Shown: positions 1 through 11,822 of the stretch, piece by piece
Numbering within the stretch: position 1 is the first letter of the stretch
Layout: each line of letters begins with the position of its first letter
Notes under the pieces: generated by a model
Told to the model about the DNA's origin: nothing
What the model saw: the letters and a program-made list of their open reading frames with translations, nothing else
Database searches by the model: none
Origin: Orthonyx spaldingii
Lineage: Eukaryota; Chordata; Aves; Passeriformes; Orthonychidae
DNA: 64,000 nt
NCBI GenBank assembly: GCA_013397795.1
Contig: VZTJ01005968.1
Location: forward strand, 25,325 to 89,324
Direction of reading: 5' to 3'
Position numbers and translations under genes: made by a program

Positions 1-2179
1 TTTTATTTTTAGAACACGCAGCACATTTGCAGCGTGCAGCTCCAAGCACAGAGGGAGAGAGGGGACAGCCCCACACCCAGCCAGGGAACCACACTGAGGT
101 CCAGCTGCTGGGGATCTCTGCACAACCAGGGCCAACAAAAGAGGATGGGTTTGGGAAGGTGTTTGGGTGCCTGGAAATCGAGGTAGGTGCCGTAGAGGTG
201 AGTGTTGTGGCATTTTCAAAAATCACCTTTTTTTCTGCAGGCATCTGTGTCTCATCTGCGTCTTTAGGTGTTCGGTCCATACCTTTAAAAGCTATTCTTA
301 GTTTCTCCTTCCGTCTCATGCCACCCTATCGTTAGACTTCTCAGGGAAAAAAAAAACCCAAATCAACAGGAAATTTGGGCTTAATATAACCCTTTATCTC
401 AAAGAACAATAAAAGCTGGCTGGGTGATGTATCTTAACAAATGCTACATAATGCATCAATTAATGCTGCATTTATCAAACTGCATCTGACCCCAGAACTG
501 GGATAGATCAGCTCTCCTGAACCCCTTACAATTACTCTGCTTTTTCTATTATGACAATAAGTGTAACTGTGCAATGAAACTCCCATTAACTACCTGCCCC
601 TCAAAGTGCTCTCTGAGCATCATCTCAGAGCCCACAATTTTGGAAGCAACAACTGGAACCATCTTGAGATATTAAAGGCTCTTCCTCTGCTCTTGTTTAT
701 ACCTGTGAGCCAATTAAGTATTTTCATTTTAAACGGGAAAGAAAATTAATCTGGGGTGAAAGAGCATGAGAATCTAAGCTTGTAACTTTAATCTGTTAAA
801 CCCAAAAGTGTTGCAGCTCAGCAAGGATGAGTTCATTGATTCAGCTCAGTCGAGTGAACAAACGGAAGGAAGTGAAATGAAACAAAGCCAAAGCCAGCTG
901 GTGCAGCCCAGCACACCCCGAACACCCCAGCAGAGGGTGGGGCAGGGAGCCCCGACACCCCAGCGCCGCCAGGAGCTGATCCCGCGGCAGCTCCATCACC
1001 CCTGCACCTGACTGGGGTCATACTTCATCTCCTAATTGATACCTGCCATTGCCTCATAACTAACGATGACTAATGGTAATACCCAGAAAGACAAATAAAA
1101 GCTAATGCAAACCCGGGCCGTGGTGCGGTTCCCTTTGGAAAGCTCCCGGGCCATTAAGAAGCAATTGGAAGTGGAGATTGATGTGCCCTGGGGGTTGCTC
1201 CCAGGGATGCGGCGCATCTCCAAAGCCCCGGGGCTCCGGAGGGGGCCGCGATCCCAGCCCTTCCCAGCTGTGCCAGCGTGGCCAGGCCACCACTCCTCGG
1301 AAAACACAGCCTGGACACCCACCCACTCGAGGAAGGCGGCATCTCGCAGCCACAGCACCTTATTTTCACTGTTTTCCGTGGTTTTTCTTATTTATCCGCT
1401 ACGCACTGTGCAGCAGTGTGACTCCCTGGATGGAAAGTACCAAGGAATTTAATTCCCAAGCACTGTGGACAGACAGTGACAATAAACTCATCTCCTTTTC
1501 AACAGGTAGCACCTTGCACACACAACACCAGACTGGGATTACAACAATGCAATATCTTGATCAAACATGCTGATTTTTCAGGAGAGCCATCTGTAGCATT
1601 TTGGAAAAGTTATGCTCTTTTGATTACAAAGTTTATGTCACCCAGTGCAATTTTAATGTAATGAAACATTAAACTGGACCTCGTGCTTGATGTAAGATAA
1701 AATTATTCATTGAATATTAGACCACTAGGCCACCTACTGTTCTTTTACAAATGGTTGAACTATCACGGGGTTACAGAACTTAACATGTAAATTGCAGCAG
1801 AAGTTATAATTTCTGTTGCAAATCCCAAAAGACTGTCATTTAAGTCAAATATATGAGTGAAATTTTGCCTCTGTGCCATAATAATGCAGGGAAAATGACC
1901 AAAACCTGAACACTTTTAGAGTAATTATGAACCCAATAATAATGCATTTGTAGTTATTTAATCAAGGGGCTTAAAATTATTAATAGCAAGTTCTTCTTAT
2001 AAAAATGGAGTTTTAGACACTGACGTTTAATTTTAGGGATAGCAATACTTGATCTAGGCCATTAGTGAGATCTTTTGTAAAGCCAAGCAGCCTGTGCCTT
2101 TCAGAGCCACTCCTGCTCATCTCTGAGTTCATTACTCTCAAATAAGAGAGAGCAGCTTTGTAAAATAATCTTTCTTAAA
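1..2179. other. Noncoding stretch, no gene seen
   Basis: The DNA is mostly AT-rich, with one GC- and CpG-richer island at about 1105-1335 that opens several short frames on both strands. Those frames have no recognisable domain and overlap one another, as expected for GC-rich noncoding DNA. I see no CR1 signature here. The stretch could hold weak regulatory DNA, but nothing specific can be supported. Confidence 0.6.
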
Positions 2180-2560
2180 GTGAATTTAATATTTATCTGC
2201 ACACTGAAAATCTCGGGTAAGTTCTCTTAGATTAGAAAAATCGGGGATTGAAATCCCCACATCGAGCAGATTTGCATGGATCCTGCTCGGAAGCCGGTTC
2301 AAATCCACTGGATCGCTTCCCTTCATCCCCAAAGCCTTCTGAGCGGGTGTATAAATAGGAGAGGGCAGTTGCAGGGAAATTATTCGCAGTGCCTGAGCTG
2401 CCTCCCAGCCGCTGCCGAAGAGGAATCTGAGCAGTGACTGTGCATCACCCTGAATCTGTAATAATAGCACCTTTCCTGTCACTCTTTGTCCCTTCATTTT
2501 TAAACGTGATTGGGTCAGGAGCAGGCAATTTACATTTTTATATAATCTTTGCTCAGGTGA
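2180..2560. promoter_or_regulatory. Candidate conserved regulatory block with TATA-like box
   Basis: The block contains a perfect POU octamer in reverse orientation (2270-2277). It also has a 7 bp-arm inverted repeat around a 2 bp centre (2243-2258, arms ggggatt/aatcccc) and a strong TATA-type motif tataaata at 2350-2357. An 11-mer ggttcaaatcc at 2296-2306 matches the tRNA B-box consensus, but the surrounding bases do not pair as a T arm. CpGs are retained despite the AT-rich setting. A frame of about 100 codons runs on the minus strand (2186-2497); it resembles no family I know. The regulatory reading is inference; it could equally be a decayed tRNA-derived SINE. Confidence 0.35.
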
Positions 2561-3284
2561 TTCAGCCGCTCTGAGGTTTTAGCATTTTGTGTGCAGCTCC
2601 GGGTTTCACCTCCCCTCCCGGAGCATTTCCATATGCTGGGGGTCTGCCATCCTCGCAGCTGATACAGATCTATTTAGCTTCTCCCCCTTGCCATACCTGC
2701 AGCCTGTAGCAGGTTGTCAGGGAATGAATTTTCATTTTCTCCCCCGTGAGTCCATCACGTGGCTGTCACCAGAATTTGCTCTGTCTGAACTCCTCCATCC
2801 CCCTGATTTATGGCTGCTTGATGAGAGGTTGGAGGGCTCTCAGTGTAGCAATAATCTGCACCCTGGTCCAGCACCCATCTGAAGTTAGGATTTCCGATCT
2901 AAATATTTAGTCCCCGCGGTACAGCAATCATTTACGAAATTATTAAATAACTTTTCGTCGGACCCAACACCTTTGGGATATTTTTCTAGGTCAATATTCA
3001 TCAGGAGACCCCGAATGTAAAGGTTAAGTGCACATTTCCTCTGCCAAATAAGAATGAATTTCAAACCTGATTGATTCTGGTCATGGAAACCGTAAATACT
3101 TACTCCAAATGGTAGATAGGTTACTAAGTCCACTCATTTCCACATCTGATATCGATAATACTCTGCTTCCCCCTTATCAGCCCCTCTCATATTTCACCGG
3201 CGCGAGCGGCGCGTGGGGAGCAGGCCGAGCCTGTCGGGGCCGGCTGATGGCCCCTGCCTTCCCCTGCGCCATTCTTCAGTGGTC
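2561..3284. other. Noncoding stretch, no gene seen
   Basis: No coding frame or known repeat is recognised. The last part (about 3195-3275) is abruptly GC-rich with several CpGs and directly precedes the L2-like relic, so it may belong to an old upstream part of that element. This is a guess from position only. Confidence 0.5.
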
Positions 3285-3512
3285 CTTGAATCTTTCACCC
3301 CTGTCACTCCTCTTTCATCATTATCTGAGGTGATCGGTCAGCCCTGTGCCACCACCTGTCTCTTCGATCCCATGCCAACAGTGCTCCGGAAAACTGTCAC
3401 TCCCGAGCTCCTTCCATTTATAGTGAGTCTCATTAACACCTCTCTTCCCTCTGGCCATGTGCCACTACAATTTAAGATGACTGTTGTTACTAAACACGCA
3501 CAAAAAAATATG
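3285..3512 (+). repeat. Ancient L2-type LINE relic, segment just before RT core
   Basis: The frame open from 3213 to 3521 reads, from about 3285, as the ORF2 segment that precedes the reverse-transcriptase palm in L2-clade LINEs. The order is an 'FTPVTPLS' start, then 'TTCLFDPMPTVL', then 'LLPFIVSLINTSLPSGHVP', then 'FKMTVVT'. In intact L2 elements this region carries the pattern T-T-C-x-L-D-P-x-P, followed by L-L-P-F-x-x-x-x-I-N-x-S-L-x-x-G and F-K-x-x-x-V-T-P. The final VTPLLKK-like stretch has decayed. It is a non-functional fragment, yet about 75 codons remain open, which is striking for so old an element in a bird. A related clade such as Rex or Crack is possible. Confidence 0.7.
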
Positions 3513-4186
3513 TTGAAATAGCATTAAGAGCCTGATTTAAATCTATTAAAGCCTGACAATTTGGAGTTAAAATCTCCCTCAGTGTCTGCTCGTGGTTAGG
3601 GGGGTGCATATATTTTGTTTTAATGTATTTATACCTGGGTAAATATCTAGGTATGCATGTATTCCCCCTCCCATGGCTTCCCTCAGCCTCAGCACCGCTC
3701 CTCGTCTGGGAACAAACGCGCTGCCGGCCCCCAGACACAAAGCCCGAGTAAAGAGGATTTATGCCGGGGACATAAAGGCGGCTGCGGGAAGGGAGAGGAG
3801 TGGGAAGGGAGAGGAGCCGTGGCGGAGGCTCCCAGGTCATCCCGGGGACTGTGGGATCCAGGGCAGCCCTGCCCCGGTGGCCCTGGTCCCCCAAAGAGCC
3901 AAACCTGCATTTCCATGTCAGCGTGGGAGCAGCCCTGGTCGAGGGGACAGGATTGACCCCACGTGTGGTGCTGCCTTCGCTTCCTTTACCTTGATTTTTC
4001 TGTCCACGAGCAAATGGGGATGATAATGCCTCAACAAAAACTGCAGTCCCAGAGTGCTTCCTGGGAATGACAACATGAACTCATCCAAGCTACCCTTACA
4101 ATAAAATGATTTTAAGCCTTTAGGCACCCAAAAATGCTTAAATGATTGAGCAGTATGCGGACTGTGGTCAATCTTTGCCATGGGGA
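3513..4186. other. Noncoding stretch with GC-rich centre
   Basis: About 3660-3960 is GC-rich and gives overlapping open frames on both strands, none recognisable. It holds a 16 bp tandem doublet (gggaagggagaggag plus one base, 3786-3801 and 3802-3817). No CR1 is seen until the copy that starts near 4187. Confidence 0.55.
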
Positions 4187-4412
4187 GTTTGGGTTGGATC
4201 TCAGGGAAAGGTTCTTCCCCCAGAGGGTGCTGGGCACTGCCCAGGCTCCCCAGGGAATGGTCCCGGCCCCGAGGCTGCCAGAGCTCCAGGAGCGTTTGGA
4301 CACCGCTCCAGGGATGCACAGGGGGGATTGTTGGGGGTCTGTGCAGGGACAGGGGCTGGACTGGATGATCCCTGTGGGTCCCTTCCAGCTCAGGATATTC
4401 TATGATCCATGA
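4187..4412 (+). repeat. CR1 LINE 3' fragment
   Basis: The sense strand reads through the 3' end of a passerine-type CR1, with an internal phrase 'gggcactgcccaggctcc' and 'ctggactggatgatccctg'. It ends with 'tattctatgatccatga', the eroded 3' octamer tail (attctatg repeats). It is 5'-truncated, as nearly all CR1 copies are. Only the C-terminal end of ORF2 and the short 3' UTR could be represented. Confidence 0.85.
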
Positions 4413-4801
4413 ATGTTGAGCTGTGCAGGCACATGGTAAATATTGTGCCACACCATTTATGCAATTTCAATCCTTCCATGAGTTACAGGAGCTTTTAAGG
4501 ACCTCAGATGGTTTTAACTGACAACTGCTTCCTTTGCAATGAGTTGGGATTTTCTCCTCCCCAACTCTCCAAAACCATCCCTCATTTAGATGGCACAAAT
4601 GAGAAAAGGGATTGTAAAATGAAATCGAAGGGGTTTGTCCCTCTTTGAGGACCAGGCCTGCACAAAAGCGTGTCACAGACGCCCTGTGACCAGGGACAGG
4701 CAGGAACAGGCCTTTGCAGCTCCTGTGTCCTTTGCATGCTCCCATGTCCTGGCAGATGTTCTTGTAGATGGATATTCACTGCCGTCACCAGACCTCCCAC
4801 T
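4413..4801. other. Noncoding spacer between two CR1 copies
   Basis: No recognisable gene or repeat. It separates two CR1 3' fragments of the same orientation but different subfamily. Confidence 0.6.
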
Positions 4802-5007
4802 TTGAGGGAAAACTTTCCTCATGGAAAAGAATTTAAAGCACTGCCCAGGACAGTGTTGGAGTCCCCATCCCTGCAGGGATTTCAAAGCCCTGTGGATGTG
4901 GCACTTGGGGACATGGGGCAGTGGTGGCCTTGGCAGTGCTGGGGATGGTTGGACTCGATGGTCTGAGAGGGCTTTTCCAACCTCAACAATTCTGGGATTC
5001 TGTGACA
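4802..5007 (+). repeat. CR1 LINE 3' fragment
   Basis: It runs from 'ttgagggaaaactttcctc' through 'gtggcacttggggacatgg' and 'ggttggactcgatggtctg' to 'ccaacctcaacaattctg'. This is the layout of the CR1 subfamily with the 'cacttggggacatgg' signature, distinct from the copy at 4187. It ends in a decayed tail at 'ggattctgtgac'. Confidence 0.85.
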
Positions 5008-6040
5008 CAACCACAACTTCCCCAGGATGACCTGGTGCTTATGACCAAGCACCTGCCTAAGCCCTCACAAGGGACTAAAGGAGATTTCAAAGCTCACTGG
5101 TTTGTTCTGCCGAGAAAACGACATTCAGAAAGCTGAAATTCAGCAGGGTGGGTAGCAGGGGGCTGTCACCTACTCACATGGGCCACGGGGCACCTGTGTG
5201 TGAGTTTGCACATCTGAACTATTCCAGTGCAATCACATTTTACAGGCAAAATAGCACTCACACAGTTTTAGCTGTTCTTTTTTAAAATGCAGCCTAAAAT
5301 CCTGTGTAATTTTTAGGAAAACCCCATTTTAAAATCAAGCAATAGGAAGGACTTTAATATTTTTAAAGTCTCACTGCACTAAAAAGATTAAACATGTATA
5401 GCAACTTCCCAAATTAAAAATAAAACATAGCACTTTTAATTGGGTTGAGTTCAGACCAAAATCTCAGATGTGACCACCCCAAACTCAAAGTGCAAGAACC
5501 TGTATTTAGAGCCAAAGCTTAATTTTGCTCCTTGTTTTCTTTTAATACTGAGCAAAGTTTTACTGTTGGAGACCCAAGCTTCAGTTAGGCTTAAACCATG
5601 AAGAAACGCTGCCTATACAGAGCTCCCTGCAAATTAAAGTCTCAGGGAGAGAAGGGCAAGGAGCACCAAAAGGCAAGGAGAAAACAATCTTCTGTTCCAT
5701 TTTTTTTATCTTTTTAAACCTACCAAAATTTCCATATGGATTGAGATCCGGAATGCCAAGCCTGAGTGTGGATTGAATTGTTTTTGCCAAGTTACACACT
5801 GTGGAAAAGAAATCATTGTGACAGAAGTACTTCTAGGAACTGCTGCATGGATGGGGCTGCTGGAACAGCATCCTCCAGGCTGGATTCTGCTTTTCCCAAG
5901 CTAAATTCCCAATTTTCAGCTGTTCCCTTCCTGTGCACAGTGTTTGCCTGGGTAAGGTTATATCTGGTGATGGTGCTGGTACATCTAACACCAACTCACT
6001 CTCAGTGTTCAGGATAAACCAGTGGCAGAAAGCATTTCCA
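5008..6040. other. Noncoding stretch, no gene seen
   Basis: AT-rich unique-looking DNA. No CR1 signature, no long frame and no motif cluster worth naming. Confidence 0.6.
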
Positions 6041-6222
6041 CAGGGCAGGTTTAGTTTAAATATTAGGAAGGAATTCTTGTTTGTGAGGGTGGGCAGGCCC
6101 TGGCACAGTGTGCCCAGAGAAGCTGTGGCTGCCCCTGGATCCCTGGCAGTGCCCAAGGCCAGGCTGGACACTGGGGTTTGGAGCAGCCTGGGACAGTGGG
6201 AGGTGTCCCTGCACTTGCACAG
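6041..6222 (+). repeat. CR1 LINE fragment lacking its 3' tail
   Basis: The copy reads from 'tttagtttaaatattaggaa' (the end of ORF2) through 'ctgtggctgcccctggatcc' and 'ggacagtgggaggtgtccc', then stops abruptly before the 'ccttccaaccc' tail. It is therefore truncated at both ends. This is unusual for CR1, which normally keeps its 3' end, so a later deletion or rearrangement is likely. Confidence 0.85.
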
Positions 6223-7964
6223 CCCTGCAGAAATCATTACCTGACATCAGTGGTGTCTCCTCACAGAGCCCTCACAGCATCACATGTTTTGCAGATTCTT
6301 GTGTGCTATCAATGTCAGGAATGGTATTTCTGGCCCTGAAGTTTGCTTGGAACATTATTGATCATGCCATCTTGCTCTGTGACCTGGAACGTGTCTGTCA
6401 ACAGTGCTTCTTAGTCTTACAATGTCCAAAGTGGCAAAGGAAAGTTACTGTCATGAGCTTGGGGACAAGTCCTCACTGCCAGTACCAGTAGGTACAAATA
6501 ACACCCAAAGGCAAGACAGAATATAGGTATTTTTGTCACACTTTTTTTTTCCATATACATAAAAACTTGTTAAAACAAGAATTGTAAGGACAAATCTTCA
6601 GCAAGGAAGGGACTGCAACAGGATTTGAAGATGGTAATTTAAATTATGCATTTCTGGTGCACAGAGTTAATTTTTTAACCAAGTTTTCAAATTGCTTCTA
6701 ATTACATAATTCATGTTTTATGTGTCTCTCGATCCAGAATGAGTTTGAAGCACTGGCCTTGCATCTCCTAATCCAAAGCCTCACCTAAAATCTGTCCTTA
6801 GAGAGGCTGTAGATATATTTTAAAAAGAAAACAAAATCCTTGTTTTCAGTCTCTGGCTAAAACATCAGCAGATGATTATCACATGCCAAGAGTGAGTTGT
6901 TCTTAAACACAAATGAACACAGGGAGGATGGCAAATCCCAGTGCTCCCAGGAGCATTCTTGCTTCTCAGTGCTCCGAGACTAAACAAGGCTTAGGTGAAG
7001 GTACCTCCCTGCCCCTACAGCCTCACAGGTTTTAAACAAAAACAAAAGAAAAAGGTTATGTTTGGCTGAAAATCATCTGCTATCACAGGTCAAGGGGTTT
7101 GGTGTCTCTGGGCATCCAGATCTGGACAGTGCCTCTTCTTTAGCTGTAGGGGTTGCTCCCATCCAGTCAGAATAATGAATCACAGTTAATTCCTATCATT
7201 AAATGGGTTAAAAAGACTTTTTATCCACAAGTGCAGAGAAGGGAATTTTCCAGTAAGCATTTATTTGATGCGCAGTGTAATAAGTTTTAAGTTCAACTCT
7301 ACTAAAAATAATCATCAGTAATAGCAGCAAACAATAACAATATTTCCAGCAAGATCCTACTTCCCTGACAAAAAATTCTTATGCTGACCACAGCTCACCT
7401 ATGGATCACGAATTTCTTGGGAATTGGGTACAGGAGAGTTTTGTAGACCCATGTGCAAGTCATGTTCACCACACCAAGACCCGAAAGAAAGTCATAAGTT
7501 TTTCCTTTTTCTCTTATATTCTCTCCAAATCAGATAATAAAAAACATACCCAGAGTCTGGATTGTTGCACTTCACCACTGTCCATCTCAGTCCAACATTC
7601 CTGGGGTCTCCATCTAGCTGTGCCTGGAGACCAGGATTCCAGGAGGCATTTGGGGACTTCAGGATTAGGGAAAAAAAGAAAAGAAAATGCAGACATGAGA
7701 TTTAACTGGAAATTTAGAATACAGGAAGCCCCTAATGGCAGTGAAACATCACCCAAAGGTGTCTGAGGGTGCCAGGCTCACCAGGGGTTGGAGGACGAGC
7801 AGCCTTTCATCCTTCATTTGGCCTTGCCTGCATTTTCCACCCAAATTTCTGCTCCAAACTCATTTGTTCATGCCTGCAAAGAAGCCTCTGACCTGCTGAT
7901 TTGTTTATTTTAGTTGTTGATTTGCCCATCTGCTGATGTTGGTTTTGTCATTTGTTTACTTCAA
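6223..7964. other. Noncoding stretch, no gene seen
   Basis: AT-rich DNA with homopolymer runs (for example T-rich near 6541). One frame of about 120 codons at 7401-7766 has no recognisable domain. No CR1 sequence is evident. Confidence 0.6.
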
Positions 7965-8066
7965 GTTAATGTTTCTTTGATTTTATTGTGGAGCACTATG
8001 AGGTCCTAAATGATATGGGCATGTATAAAAATAAATGATGGTTATTTATCATTATCATTATTGCAC
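7965..8066 (+). repeat. Probable L2-type LINE 3' end
   Basis: The stretch contains 'gagcactatgaggtcctaaa', then 'gggcatgtataaaaataaat', then 'ttatcattatcattatt'. This matches the layout of L2-class 3' UTRs: a 'gtaaagcactttgagatcct'-like phrase, a 'gcgctatataaat'-like phrase, and a terminal (att)n microsatellite. It lies on the same strand as the other two L2 relics but about 4.5 kb from the nearest, so it is not obviously the same insertion. Confidence is moderate because only about 100 bases are diagnostic. Confidence 0.5.
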
Positions 8067-9649
8067 TTGGCCAGGCCTTTATCTCACTAAAGATACCGCT
8101 GTCTTCAGAGGCCTCTGAGATTTTGCTTTTAATCTTGGGGGGATTTCTAATTTCTAGGATATATCCCTAATAATGAGCTGCCTAGGAAAACTGTGATCTT
8201 AATTTTCCTGAGCATCTGATGAGACACATTAATGGTGACAGGTAAAAACAATCCAACACCCAAAATCCCACTTTCCAACACAGCATTGCGCCCTCTTAAC
8301 CATTTTAATTATTGGTATAAAAAGCAAAGAGCAAATACTCACGAAATTTGTGAAATTCAAGCTGTCCCCAACTACAGTGGGAAATAACAGCGTGGGTTAA
8401 AGAGGAGGGAATGCAGTAAGTAAAGTACTTGCCTGGCACAGGGAAATGGAAGAAGGTTAACCAAGTTAATCTTCCCCTATTTCCTCCCCTCCTCGCTCAA
8501 GGCCTCCAGGCTGAACCGTCATTAGGAACCATATAATTGACTCATCCACAGGATTTCCTTTTTGTGTTCTGAATTATGGCAGATTTTCCATATTCTTTTT
8601 TTTTTTTTTTCATTTCTTTCTTTTACTTTTTTTAATTTTAAACATTGGAAGCCCTTAGCCAGCAGGAATCCTTTATCCACAGGTAGAAAATTTGTCCTAT
8701 TAGTGAAGAACACAGCCCCATTTCTAATTCAGGGCACCACGTATTCCCCAGCACCATTAAAATCTGCTGATTAACCAATGGACCAATGGATCTCCGTGTG
8801 CTATACAGCTGTCACATCAGATGTTTGCTCTGCCACAATTGGTGTGTAATTTTGCTGGGTTTAAGTGCAGAAGAGGGGAATTTCCTTGTGATGGTACAAA
8901 TAATTCATCACGGGCTATGGCTCAAGATTGTTATGAGGGAAAGAAATATCTCACAGTTATACTGTAGTTCATCCTACACCTGACAAGAGAGTGTTTGGCA
9001 CATATAGTGGAAGCTTGATAAAATGTTTTAAAATCAGACACCGGGAAAGAATTGCAAAAGAAATTCTTCTTCAAAAATCATTTGGTGCTGAATTATTTCT
9101 TTTTTACTTGAAAGCCCTGTTAATACACAGAAAGCATAGCAGGGCTGCTATTAAATGTGGGCAAAACCCCAGCATAATCACTCAATTCCTAGCGAGACAC
9201 CTTCGGTGGTTTTTTTTGTTTTGTTTTCCAAACTGATTTTCAAACTGGAGAGAAGCGTGTCCTATAGCAAACAGTCTAAAACAAATGCTGCCAGCTTCGC
9301 TTCATTATGTGGTACATTGTAGTTTTATGCATGTACGCTGTGTGAACAAGAGGGTTAAAAGTTAAACAGTAGCCTAGGGCTAACACACTTGCAAGCTGAA
9401 CAGGTACAAAATAGGCTTTTGTTGCTTTCAAACTATTACTGTATGTCTTTAGCAGAAAATAACAGAACGGGCATCTGTGTGCAAAAATGTATTTCCTGAC
9501 GGTTGCAGGTATTGTGGAATGGGGTTGGTTTAATGGCTGAAATGCCCATATGACCTTTAATCCAAAGCCGTAAATTTGTCAGTGTCTGAAAGTGGCAGGA
9601 TATCATTCCTAATGAGGCCAGTTTTTAGGACTTGGTATATCAGGAGTAG
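8067..9649. other. Noncoding stretch, no gene seen
   Basis: AT-rich DNA with a run of 15 T at about 8596-8610. Short frames at 8562-9236 are unrecognised. From about 9240 the sequence begins to resemble the regulatory-looking block that follows. Confidence 0.6.
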
Positions 9650-10200
9650 CATCGGAGAGGGCGCTGGGAAGGAACCTCACGTGGGTTTGGGGGGAATGTG
9701 CTGGTAAATCATTAAAGGGAAATAAAGGAGCGAGCGGCGACGAGCCCGTAACAATTCCCATAAAGTAATGAAGAACCAGCGGAACACGGCGAGCTCAGGT
9801 TATTCTGTGTTTCATGAAATGATAAATAACTCCTAGTCATGTTTATGTATAATGAATTACAACCTCGCTACGTTTACCTTAGTAACATTTTACAGAGGTT
9901 GTATTTTACTCCCAACTACCAATTATGTCATCATCCTGGCATTTACCTGGACGTAATGATACACAGCAACGCCGTTCTTGGAACATAACTCATTGCTTAA
10001 AAGTGTTTGTAAAGCCAGACTGCATCCTATATACTCATAATGACTTGGAGATTGCTATTAAATTTTACAGATTAAAGTTTACTAAATCTTAAAGTCTTGC
10101 GCCGGTTCCAATATTTCTTATTAATCCTAAAGGAAAAGATATGCCGCTATGGAAATGTCAAAAACTGTGCAGCCTTCTCTAAAAATAAATAGAAATAACC
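9650..10200. promoter_or_regulatory. Candidate conserved noncoding element
   Basis: The block holds many AT-core motifs (taat, aattac, gtttac, ataaata) mixed with retained CpGs, such as the cluster at about 9729-9745 and 'cgctacgtttacctt' near 9870. Such CpGs are normally lost from AT-rich neutral bird DNA. There is no repeat signature and no long frame. The pattern resembles enhancer-type conserved elements near developmental genes. Conservation itself is not visible from one sequence. Confidence 0.35.
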
Positions 10201-11822
10201 CAAGCCAGGGGCAGAGAACTTATCAAACAAAGACACAAGATCATGCAACTACCCCAACTCCAGTATTAAGCTATACATGAATTTTAATGGTTGGTTTGAC
10301 CTGCCGTGGGATGTTCCTTGCACCATCCTTGTTGTTTTTTGAGGAAAACAGGCTGGGAAGGGCACAGAGGCTTCCTAGTGCAGGTTTCATTTTCTGCAGG
10401 ACCCCAAAACCTCAGTCAGAAATATCTACTGTAACATTATCTTACATTTATTCAATTTAATTTCAGTTTGAGAAGGATAGCATATAGATCTTTTTATAAG
10501 CTTGTAAGGTCACCAAATTTAAATTAAAGTGACCTCTTTTAAAGCACATTACTAAAAGTACTATGTGGAGGGAAATTTAATATGAATGGTTAAAATGCAT
10601 GGAATTCAGATTTTACTGTCAAACAGCTCAATTAAACAAATTGAATTTTTAAGCAACAAAAGGGAATTGAATCAAATTAGAACCAGAGCGGGATCTGAAA
10701 TGTGGACATTTATGAGTGATAGTCACAAGGCCCTCCAGCAGTGAGTTTTCTTTATTTGTTGCCTCAGCAGTTAGAGGGGTTGGCAGGCTGCAACACAAAA
10801 GGATAAAAATGTTCACCATTGAAACACAGTTTTTGGCTCCCAATAAATCATCTGTCACTTCATCACAGCCCAGTAGATAATGAGCAATAAAGTTTTCACA
10901 CTCAGGCAATGAGGAAGCAGACACAAGAAATACAGCTAAAGCTGCTGTCTCTCTTTTCTGTAAATGCAAGGTGCTTTGTGTAATAAATGACCTCTGGATT
11001 TCTGGAAAAGAATAATTCCAGCCTCGGTAAAATAAACCATTTGATGCACTAAAAAAAGCCAAATCTAATAACATTACTTAGTTCCTTTAATGAAAGAAAT
11101 AATCACATTATATATATGAGCTACAGCCATCTATAACAGGAAGAGATTCCAGGGTATTACCTCTGAAGTTGTCTCTCTATTGCCAGCAAAGCACATTGCT
11201 GAAAATACAATAAAGCTGCACAATAATTTCAAGTGGGATTGTTTGCAGAGATTCAGGAGACATTTGTGTTTGGGGCCCGAGCCCGGGAGGTTCTGCCAGC
11301 CCTTCCTCCCTCAGAGGGATGGATGCCCAGCCCTCCCCCGGGACTGGCTGCACCACCAAGAACCTCTGAAGGTCTCCCAACAACAAGGCGCAACGTCATC
11401 AGGGCAAATTAATTGCAGGCAGGTCCTGTCTTGACCCAGAAATGTAAATTGTTAATTTTAGCAGCATTTTACCTCACTCTGATGCCTTCTCCCTGCTGTT
11501 TTGATGAATATTTTGCATCGTTGTGCCACAACCCAACAAAAAACTGTTGCTCTTTAGCTCAAAAACACTACTTGGTTTGCAAGTTTGAACCCACTTCAGC
11601 TTCCTGATGATGTCAAGGATATTCATCATTCCAATTCCATATCAAAGCCATTCCAGCAAGGGTATCTGGGATGGCTGTGTACAAAGTCGAGTTCACATGC
11701 AAAATGTATCAGTCAAAAAGTGACAATGCAGCCCATAAACCACATAAAACATACATTGATTCACGTTTTAACTTGATATCAGCATTTGAAGGGACTTGAA
11801 GCAAAATAAGATCAGATATTCT
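10201..11822. other. Noncoding stretch, no gene seen
   Basis: A minus-strand frame of about 140 codons (10649-11074) is open, but I recognise nothing in it, and I see no splice or promoter context to support a gene. A modestly GC-rich patch lies at 11270-11400. No CR1 is evident. Confidence 0.55.

Noticed and set aside
2240..2310. tRNA gene suggested by a B-box 11-mer at 2296
   Set aside because: The bases around the motif do not form a T stem, and no acceptor or anticodon arm can be drawn.
3918..4451. 177-codon minus-strand frame as a gene
   Set aside because: About half lies antisense to a CR1 copy and the rest covers a GC-rich patch; no domain.
10649..11074. 141-codon minus-strand frame that looks like a small secreted protein
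   Set aside because: The hydrophobic start is weak, there is no family resemblance, and the frame alone is not enough evidence.
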